Source: Halocafeteria seosinensis
Taxonomy: Eukaryota > Sar > Bigyra > Bicosoecida
Assembly: GCA_001687465.1 (NCBI GenBank)
Contig: LVLI01000069.1
Location: forward strand, 126,001-136,491
Length of the DNA: 10,491 bases
Reading direction: 5' to 3'
Below are positions 1 to 7,022 of the stretch, in pieces (the stretch's first letter is position 1; every line of letters begins with the position of its first letter). Position numbers and translations under genes: made by a program. The notes beneath the pieces are model-generated. The model was not told where the DNA came from, did not search any database, and saw only the letters and a program-made list of their open reading frames with translations.

Positions 1-626
1 GAATACTTGAATGAATGAAAGATTCATGAAGAACTCTGTAACTGGAAGGAACTCGTGGTCCAATATAGAAACAATGGCGAGGCTCAGAACAATCAGTTAC
101 GAAATACCCCGGATATAACAGAGAGTGTACGACCGATGCTTTGCGAATTGGGGCCGCATGGCCTCTGTTCTGATTGTCGTGGCCTTGGTCGCTGTAATTG
201 CCAGTATCCTGATGTATGCACCGCATGTCATGGAACAAGAGCCGCCCGACTCGTTATAAGAGGACCTCAGTCGACCTCAGGACCTAAGAGTTTGCAACGG
301 AGCAACAATTGAACAAGTAGCTGCCATCAATGATAAGGGGTTCGGCTATTTCGATAGGCAAGTGAGGCACTGCTTCGTTTGGAAGATGCCGGACAGTTCC
401 AATCAGCTCTTCATACACAGACATTTTCGAAAGTTCAGCTTGCTGAAGAGTGGCACACTGTGTGTTTAATCAGTAGTCCAGCTTCACACTCGTTGTTGTT
501 TCCTCTCTTGGCTGTCGCACGTTGTGCACCGGCACTACCGACGAGTCACAGATCCTCAATAGGTCTCAGCACCGCACTTGAATAGTACCCAATTTGCGGA
601 GTGTTCCTTGTACGTTCTACATACGA
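1..626. other. Unresolved left end with coding-like fragments
   Basis: I could not build a convincing gene here. On the plus strand, one frame is open from 19 to 312 and includes ATG 136. It encodes a cysteine cluster with CSDCRGLG and CTACHGTR, resembling the CxxCxGxG repeats of DnaJ-type zinc fingers (cysteine codons at 142, 166, 175, 193, 199, 217 and 226). A second plus frame starts at ATG 158 with a signal-peptide-like or membrane-anchor-like hydrophobic stretch (MASVLIVVALVAVIASIL) and stops at 257–259. The first frame opens again from 358, after a possible acceptor (TTTCGATAG), into a helical-looking stretch (SEALLRLEDAGQFQSAL) and stops at 583–585. Joining these by introns, for example from a GTATGC donor at 214, is possible but not demonstrated. 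A plus gene ending near 585 would face the CFAP99 stop at 627 about 40 bp away, like the other convergent pair in this window. Confidence 0.3.
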
Positions 627-3600
627 TCATCTATCGGATTGTGGTTTACGCTTACTACTTGAAAATGTGGTCCCCAAATCATGCGTTGTTCGCATACTAA
701 CAGCAAGTTCGTCTCTCGTTCTGCGGAGAGATTCTGAACCAGACTTCCCTAGGACACCCGATACGTCCTTTTCATTCATTGCCCCCAAACGGCGAAGCGT
801 AGCTTCTTTAGCTTTCGTGGAGCGCTTTACAGTGTCTACCAAACCGGTATTCTGCAACATTGACTAAGACACTTTAAATTCCCAAAAGCTTATTTATTCC
901 CACTATAATGCTTACCTCAGCCTCCGTCTGGTTCATCCTGTTGAACCTTTGTCGAAGCGTTTCGAGATGCTGTTGTTGCCTCGGGGGACCGCCTCTCCTT
1001 GCGCGGGCCTCGTCTTGCCGCAAGTTCCTGACACTGGCAGTGAAGGGTTCTGCAAGCTCCTCCGTGGCATGAAGGCGTTCTTCCCGAGAGCTCTGAGCAA
1101 AGAACTGTCTTTTGTTCTGGTCACGCTGAGAGATTATGAACTCCTCGGCTTCCTCAGCGGCTTGCTTGGCGTTTTCTTGTCGGTTCTTTTCCTTCTCAGC
1201 TTTCTCTCGCTTTTGCATTTTCTCGAATCGTAATTTACGAAGCCGCTCCTTTGCTTCCATAGCTTCTTTTTGCTTCTGTTCGATCTTAGCCTGCTCCTGT
1301 TTCGACCGGATGTCCCGCTCTTGAGCATTGATGTAATCTTCAAAGTGCTTCTCTTCCCGCTGCTTCTTCGCTTCTCCCAGGAACATGTTTTTCCGGCGAA
1401 TCTCCTCACTCTCTTGTTCTAGAGCTTTCTGTTCCGCCTCGCGCTTCTCTCGCTTTTGCGCCAATTTCTCAGCCAGACTGAGGCAAGACTGATCGTATTG
1501 TTTTTTCTTCTCTCTTTCCTCTTGTTCTTTCTGTTCAAAACTTTGTTTTCTTGCTTGACGATTTTGCTTACTCGCACTTTCGCGCACCCTCTTAATGGTA
1601 TTGACCTTTTCCTTTATCGATTCCTCTTTTTGCCGCTTCTCTTGTCGAATGGCTTGCCGACGTTCTTCCTCTTCCTCAACCTCTCTAGCCTGTATCCAAA
1701 CATGGAACTCTAATGGTTGACACGTGTCAACGTAACACCAAAAGCATGAACAGATACCTTGAGGAGTGAAAGTCTCTCACGCATCTCTATTAGCGACATT
1801 TCATCTAACAGGCCCGCGCCACTAGTTGTTGTGGGATCGAATTCTGCAGCGGCAAACTTAACGTGAAGGAACGACACTGGACCTTCGTTGGTATTACATA
1901 CCCTTATATTTCTTCTTAGGTACCCGTTCAAGAGCGCGTATCTGTCTGATTAACTCTTCCCTTTCTTTCTGCTCTTCCTCTCGCTGTTTCTTAAGCTTTT
2001 CCTCCTCTTCCTCAATTTCACGTCGAACTGCCTCGCTCCGTTGTTTATTCTTCTTCACCACTTCCTCTTTAGCAGCTCGCGGGGCAGTTTGGCGAACCTC
2101 CTTGACTTCTTCCGCTACAGCTCTGTTTGACTCAATCTCCGCCTGTTTTTCAAGTTTGCGATATCGTTCTCCGAGGTTGCGCTCTTCACGCATGGCAGAT
2201 GCGACGCGGCGGTTTTCCTCCTGCTGCTGCTCAAGAGCTTTAGACGCATTCTCAGCAGCCTTCTCTAGTTCTTTCTTTCGGGCTTCAATTAGCTCCCGTT
2301 GTTCCTCTTCTTCGGCTTCCTTTAGTCGTTTTTGCCATTGCTCGAACTCCGAAGAATCCCTAAGATTAGCTTCGTATTCTTCTATTGTTTTCGCTTCCTC
2401 CTTTTGCCTCTTTCTGAAGAGCGCTTCTTCCCTAAGGATAGCGGCTACGTTCATTTTAATATCCGCACCCTCTTCAGGATATTCCGGCACCTGTTGCCTC
2501 AAGAGCAAAGAGGTTACTCCGGCGAAGGAAATATCCGTTGTCGCACCTTGCACGACTTACCGGATTCGCTTTGGGCTTATCAAACTGCAACTCTCTGTCG
2601 CGTTCTGCTTCGATTTGTTGCTTCAGTTTCTCTGTATCTCGTCTAATTTCACTAAAGCGTGGAGCTTTTGCATTTTGATACTTTTTCTTCGTCTGTAACA
2701 GAATACAACAGCAATGGAGCATACCGGTCCATTAGTTTAATAAGTGTTGCTTACCTTTTCGGCGTTCTCTTGGGTTCGTTTCTTTCTTTCCTCTTCAATT
2801 TCCTTTAGCGACTTTTTATGAATATAGGACGGTACTTCGTTTGCCTGTATTTTCTTGGGGATTTTCTCAGGCTCCGGTAGAAACCGAGGTCGAGGTTGTG
2901 TCAGGTTAAACGGCTTCGGCTCGGTAGTTTTAGGCTTACTCTCCTGAGCTCGTGATTGTGATTCGTCCCCGTCTTTGCTACTGGAGCGCACAGTACCACC
3001 ACTATAAGCTGTGGATTGCTTTGCAACAATCCACTTTTCTGCGCGCTTCCGGTGCCTCTCCAAGCGCGCGAGGATATCCTTTTCTATGAACGTCCTATCC
3101 AGAAATTTACACCATTCTTCCTTGCACCACTTTTCAAGAGTAGGTCTATCAAACACAAATTCCATCAATGTGACCATTGTCAACACTTCTTGAGAATTTA
3201 GCAACACACTGAGTTTCGACATTCCCAGTTCGTCGAGACGGAAGAGGATCAGGTAGGCAAAGATCTTCAACCTAGTATAGTCTCCCCTTTGCAAGGAATT
3301 GGTGCTAACGTGATAAAGAGCGGAAAGGAAGACCTGCATGTAGTTTAGAAGTAAAGTATATCATCAAAGTAATTTGATCCCGTGGAGTTACATTGTCGTG
3401 GGAAGAGTCCTACCTCCAAGACTTTCTTATATCGCAGGCATCCGTAGAAAGCTTGTTGAATAAACACCTTATCAAAATCTTCATTCTGTACAGGGTTGGT
3501 CCACAAGACAAAGAAAAATATAATGAAATAACCTTGATAATGGATCCAATAGCAGCTTCACAGCAGGTGTCTCGGGCTCCATTATAGCTCTTACCTCATC

Positions 3601-3867
3601 GAATTCTCCTAAATTCTTATAGATATGTCCATCAGGGCTGTCAATAGTCGGTCGGAATGACTCCAGCAATTGCATAGCTTCATTGATTAACTCTGCCGAT
3701 GCCTCTCGAGCTTCTTGCTCGATGGCCTCCTGCTGCTGCGAGTCATACGTTCGGTCCCCTGCACGAGTGGTACGACTGGTGGTCGCTGTGCCACCATCAG
3801 CACTTTGACGCCTCTCTCGGGCACTCTGTGACGGCACAGTTTCATCGCCCTCGCCTGAAAAAGACAT
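627..3867 (-). CDS. CFAP99: CFAP99-like cilia- and flagella-associated protein, 8 exons
   Basis: Read on the minus strand, the exons are 3867–3595, 3485–3414, 3333–2755, 2692–2561, 2490–1902, 1843–1758, 1707–916 and 851–627. They join in phase into a 915-residue protein ending in TGA. Introns are 109, 80, 62, 70, 58, 50 and 64 nt, with donors such as GTAAGA, GTAAGC, GTAAGT and GTATGT. Residues 1–91 are a polar, low-complexity N-terminus. About 92–225 form a helical globular part (FIQQAFYGCLRYKKVLE and onward). At 255–265 lies KPFNLTQPRPR followed by a proline-rich linker, and at about 550–577 lies FDPTTTSGAGLLDEMSL. I recall both motifs as typical of CFAP99, an axoneme-associated protein. Residues about 310–548 and 580–840 are Glu/Lys/Arg-rich coiled coil. 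The last 74 residues are basic and polar. The identity rests on remembered motifs. The fallback is an unassigned coiled-coil protein. The start ATG is the first codon of exon 1 and lies beside a divergent promoter. Confidence 0.75.
1716..1731. repeat. 16-bp perfect palindrome in CFAP99 intron 6
   Basis: GTTGACACGTGTCAAC equals its own reverse complement and contains CACGTG at its centre. It fills about a third of the 50-nt intron 6 (1757–1708, minus strand) and ends 8 nt before the 3' splice site. In RNA it could fold into a hairpin. As DNA, CACGTG is an E-box/G-box core. No function is shown. Confidence 0.8.
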
Positions 3868-4177
3868 TATTCACCACGGTAAAGCCCTACTTCAACCACA
3901 CAGAATCCGGCTGCCGTTAATGCCGTATCTTCCTCTATCTCAAGCAAGCACCATATGCAGTTCTCTCCGCAGGGTGCGCATCTACACTAGCACTATCTTA
4001 CATACATATCGATACACGATCGTTCATCTTTGTATGCGTGCAGGTGATACAACGTACGGATGTTGAGGCATTGCTGACAGCCAGGAACACGACAATCTTT
4101 TGTGATACTTTCGAAGGGAGGAGGACAAGGGGAATCCAAAGGGGCTGGAAATGGGTTGATTGTTTGGACGACTAAAA
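3868..4177. promoter_or_regulatory. Divergent promoter between CFAP99-like gene and MRPL19
   Basis: These 310 bp separate two start codons that point away from each other, so both 5' leaders and promoters must lie here. No clear TATA box stands out. The only notable element is GAACACGACAATCTTT at 4085–4100, also present in the other divergent intergenic region. The frames crossing this stretch have no good ATG or protein-like composition, so I see no gene in it. Confidence 0.6.
4085..4100 (+). promoter_or_regulatory. Shared 16-nt upstream element, copy 1
   Basis: GAACACGACAATCTTT ends 77 nt before the MRPL19 start codon. The same 16 bases in the same orientation occur at 6881–6896, upstream of the cyclophilin/FG gene. 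An exact 16-nt repeat is unlikely by chance in 10 kb, so I infer a common regulatory site, although a relic of duplication is possible. Confidence 0.45.
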
Positions 4178-5423
4178 ATGGCCACAATCAAGATGATGGC
4201 TCTATTAAATAGGCATTTCATTGGGAGCGTACGTTCCCTGGGGTCTTCCTTTGTGGGAGGAGGATCGACCGTCTCCCCGTGGAAGACCTTGACAGCCTCT
4301 TGTTTGTCAACGGAGGCCACGGCAGCAGCACCAGGACAGGCTAATAATGGTCCTGTATGGACTACAGAGCAGATACGAGCCACCTCTTACCCTCCTCAGA
4401 GGCAGAATGGACCCGGGAAAAAGTACTACAACCATTTCAAGAGGTATGGAATGTGTCTATGGCATTGAATTTCGTGGTGGCGCACAAAGGACCTGAGGGT
4501 GTCTCTGTGGTCATTTGCCTCCTATACAGCGTAAAAGGCATTAACCCGTGTGTTTCTTCTTGCAGAGCCAGTAGAGAGTTATCCGAAGCTGTAAAAGAGG
4601 CCAACGAACGGAGGGAAGTGATGCTGCATGAGTTTCGGCCCAGATTTCCAGAATTCAAAGTGGGAGACGCCATTGAGCTTATTGTATGTGGATACCCAAT
4701 GCTCTATATTTAAGTGTTATTGTTTGTTCATGGCTTTTATCTGTTGCTGATTGCACAGTATGCTCCTGAGATCGGAGATAAAGAAGGTACCCTGATTCGC
4801 GGGACTGTGGTTAGCAAACGCAACAAGGGATTAGATAGCAGCTTTACGATTATCAATGTAAGTGGTAGTTCCCCAAAATGACCTACTTTTTCGTGGCCCA
4901 AGCTCGTCTTAGGATTGTGGGGTTAAATTGACATTTGCACTGAGGAAAATTCTAACTATAGATTTTAACGTGAGCGAGACGCTGAGCGTGCTTTAACTGC
5001 AATCTGAGCAATGTGTCATGTTGACCTCTCCTTACGGGTGTGCAGCTTCACGACCCGCATACGTAGTTGATTTTAACGTGCTTTTAATTTCTATCTTTGC
5101 AGCGATCTGGTGATGATGCCTATTTGGCGACTTACAAATATAGCTCACCATTGTTGCGGACCATTCGTATTATGAGGCGGCGACATGCAAACCAAGGGAA
5201 GAAGGCTACTCGGGCTAAGCTCACGTGGTTATGGGATGCTAAGGAAAGTCTATACAAAGTTACAAAGGACACGAAAGAACAATGGGAGTCGGATCTTGAA
5301 CGTCGTATTCGGCGAGAGCTTGCAGCTCGTGGTCGGGTGGCTTCGAAGAAGAATATCATGGAAGAAAAGGATAAGTTACTGCGTACTGGAAAAGGGATTT
5401 TGCAAGTCGACAAGTATCAATAA
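4178..5423 (+). CDS. MRPL19: Mitochondrial large-subunit ribosomal protein bL19m, 4 exons
   Basis: Exons 4178–4443, 4566–4683, 4759–4857 and 5103–5423 join in phase into 267 residues. Introns are 122, 75 and 245 nt, with donors GTATGG, GTATGT and GTAAGT. Residues 112–205 match bacterial-type L19: FKVGDAIEL (119–127), a segment with RGTVVSKRNKGLDSSFTI (142–159), then MRRRHANQGKKATRAKLTWL (185–204), which corresponds to the rRNA-binding VRRAKLYYLR region of the family. Residues 1–45 have Lys and Arg but no acidic residue, as expected for a matrix-targeting presequence. The C-terminal 60 residues are charged and extend past the bacterial length. bL19 sits near the intersubunit face of the large subunit. 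The start is ATG 4178 in an AAAAATGGC context; in-frame ATGs at 4193 and 4196 are alternatives. The gene runs convergently into arginase. Confidence 0.93.
4858..5102 (+). other. MRPL19 intron 3, longest intron in the window
   Basis: This 245-nt intron starts GTAAGTGG and ends TATCTTTGCAG. It is two to five times longer than the other introns. GATTTTAACGTG occurs twice in it, at 4961–4972 and 5069–5080. The second copy lies 22 nt before the acceptor and includes a plausible branch-point TTTTAAC. I checked it for box C/D or H/ACA snoRNA signatures and found none convincing. Confidence 0.7.
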
Positions 5424-5455
5424 GATTAAAACCATTTTCGATCGTCGAGTGAGCT
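5424..5455. terminator. 32-bp gap between convergent stop codons
   Basis: The MRPL19 stop TAA ends at 5423 and the arginase stop TAG, on the other strand, begins at 5458 and ends at 5456. ATTAAA at 5425–5430 is a known variant polyadenylation signal in the MRPL19 direction. With so little space, the 3' untranslated regions of the two mRNAs almost certainly overlap as antisense RNA. The cleavage sites themselves cannot be seen. Confidence 0.4.
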
Positions 5456-6594
5456 CTAAAGGATTGCTCTGCCTAGAGCGGAGCCCAGTAATTCGTGCCC
5501 GAATTCGACTGTTTGTGCTGGCTGGTTAGAATCCGCTGCTGCTCCGATGCTTGGGTTTACCTCTACAAGATCCATACTTCCCAAGAGTCCACTATCTGCT
5601 GCGTATTCAGCAACAAAATGTGCTTCACGGTAATTAAGACCACCCTTTACGGTGGTGCCTGTTGACGGGGCAATTGAGGGGTCCACAGCATCTATATCAT
5701 AGCTCATATGAACGGGTCTGGCTTGCTTTCCAGCCAAGTGGTCTAAAGCCATTTCCATTACCTTTCCGATGCCATATTTATCAACTTCGAACATGGTAAA
5801 CGCTTTAAGGTTGTTATCGCGAATCGCTCTGCAAAGTAGTTAACAGAAGCAGGATTTGGACGGCAACAATAAAGACAAGCATAGAAACGCAGCGACTTTT
5901 GTTATGTTTTGTTTTAGGGTACTCACTTTCTCTCGAAGGGATCCACGTCTCGTAATCCGACGTAAACAAGATTTTCCGGGGTTAGGATTGGCACATCTTT
6001 GAGCCATTCAGATCCTGGAACATCTCCAGGCTGTAACATGCGCATGAGAAAAGAGACAGGCATTCCATGCACGTTCCCACTTGGACTTGACGAAGGCAAA
6101 TTAATGTCAGCATGTGCATCAACCCACAATACGCCAACATTGGGCCGAGCGCGCAGTACGCCAGCAATGGATCCCATCGCGACAGAATGATCTCCGCCCA
6201 CTGTCAGCACGAAGTTTCCGTCGTTGGCCGCACCGTACACTTTGTTGTGGATAGATTCATTCGTCTTGCATACTGAGTACCCATGTTTGCCTCCAACAGT
6301 CCCCTGAGGGTCCGAGGAAGTGGGTCGAAAAACTTCAGCGTCTCCTCGGTCATCAAAGCGCCATCCTAGTTCGGTCACTGTCGAAGCCAAGCCAGCGTCT
6401 CGTATTGCTTGACACCCTTTATCCACTCCTTCTTTAGGCTGGCCATACTGGAAAGGAGCGCCTATCAAACTGACCGTCTTGGGGTCCTTGACACCGCTCT
6501 CAGGACGCATTACAGTGGAAAATAGCCTCTGATTGGCTCCGAACGGAGCCACCTTGGTTCCACGTGGCCGGAGGTGTTGCACACAAGCCCTCAT
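5456..6594 (-). CDS. ARG: Arginase, probably mitochondrial, 2 exons
   Basis: Exon 1 (6594–5927) and exon 2 (5828–5456) join across a 98-nt intron (GTGAGT … TTTGCAG) that splits a Lys codon, giving 346 residues. Arginase hydrolyses L-arginine to ornithine and urea with a two-manganese centre. All metal ligands of the family are visible: His136 in GGDHS, Asp159, His161 and Asp163 in DAHADIN, and Asp267 and Asp269 in SYDIDAVDP. Substrate-binding elements are also present: GNVHG at 173–177, APSTGTTVKGGL at 276–287 and Glu312 in LVEVNP. GNVHGMPVSFL favours arginase over agmatinase or formiminoglutamase. Residues 1–30 are Arg-rich without acidic residues and end in QRLFSTV, which looks like a matrix-targeting presequence, so an ARG2-like location is inferred. 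Met29 is an alternative start that would give a cytosolic form. Length is normal once the presequence is removed. Confidence 0.96.
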
Positions 6595-6655
6595 TTCTCG
6601 TTCTGCCTGCTACTTCTGATGCGATAGAAGCGAATTACGTAAACGATTTTTCTCG

Positions 6656-6708
6656 TGTATAACTATCCTGTATACAATGGACACTGTATACGGCTGGTAG
6701 GTGTATAC
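6656..6708. promoter_or_regulatory. Cluster of TGTATA/GTATAC elements
   Basis: TGTATA occurs at 6656, 6669, 6685 and 6702. The last three are TGTATAC, containing the self-complementary GTATAC, spaced 16 and 17 nt apart. The spacing is about one and a half helical turns. Being palindromic, the sites could act in either direction, and they lie 62 to 114 nt upstream of the arginase start codon. A binding-site array is inferred. Confidence 0.4.
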
Positions 6709-6880
6709 GACAGCTTTGTGAAGTTCCCCTAGATGAAGTTTTGTGGCTGTATTTGGGTCGAATTTCCGCCAGTTCCCTCAAGATTACATTCTATCGGACA
6801 AAACCATCAAAATATAGGAAATAGGAAGGGTAGTACGTCGCTGAAGGCGTCGAAGAATGGCCCATGTGTCTGGTTTTCAT

Positions 6881-6896
6881 GAACACGACAATCTTT
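6881..6896 (+). promoter_or_regulatory. Shared 16-nt upstream element, copy 2
   Basis: GAACACGACAATCTTT is identical to the copy at 4085–4100 and ends 126 nt before the ATG at 7023. Both copies lie on the sense strand of the downstream plus-strand gene in a divergent intergenic region. The flanking bases differ, so the identity is confined to the element. Confidence 0.45.
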
Positions 6897-7022
6897 CCGT
6901 CCACTTTCTATCGAACTCAAATTACAGGAGGCGCCATCAACATACACATACACACACAGAGATAGTAGATATGTCTATAGTACTGTTTAACCGTCGTTGA
7001 GTGCTTTAATCAGAACGCAAAG

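Larger units (their letters stand above)
6595..7022. promoter_or_regulatory. Divergent promoter between arginase and the cyclophilin/FG gene
   Basis: These 428 bp lie between two start codons facing away from each other. They hold a cluster of TGTATA elements at 6656–6708, the second copy of GAACACGACAATCTTT at 6881–6896, and a short CA-rich run at about 6940–6958. I see no coding frame or structured RNA here. Transcription starts cannot be placed from sequence. Confidence 0.6.

Noticed and set aside
1-253. Minus-strand frame open from 253 to the left edge (84 codons)
   Set aside because: It has no recognisable motif, no suitable upstream acceptor, and overlaps an equally long plus-strand frame. 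Chance openness is possible.
284-424. Minus-strand 46-codon frame starting MSVYEELIGTV
   Set aside because: The start context is fair and the composition protein-like, but it ends at a TAG without a good donor site before it and overlaps equally plausible plus-strand fragments. I could not connect it to another exon.
2102-2698. Plus-strand Ser/Phe-rich frame of 198 codons
   Set aside because: It is the antisense shadow of the Glu/Lys-rich coiled-coil exon of the CFAP99-like gene; low complexity in the real gene keeps the opposite frame open.
4024-4383. Minus-strand 119-codon frame across the divergent promoter
   Set aside because: It overlaps MRPL19 exon 1 in antisense and its composition is not convincing. 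The promoter reading is simpler.
4858-5102. snoRNA inside MRPL19 intron 3
   Set aside because: Several CTGA boxes occur, but no RTGATGA box with terminal stem and no H/ACA two-hairpin layout could be found.
6939-6960. CA-rich run as a microsatellite
   Set aside because: It is only about 20 nt and interrupted, too short to treat as a notable repeat.
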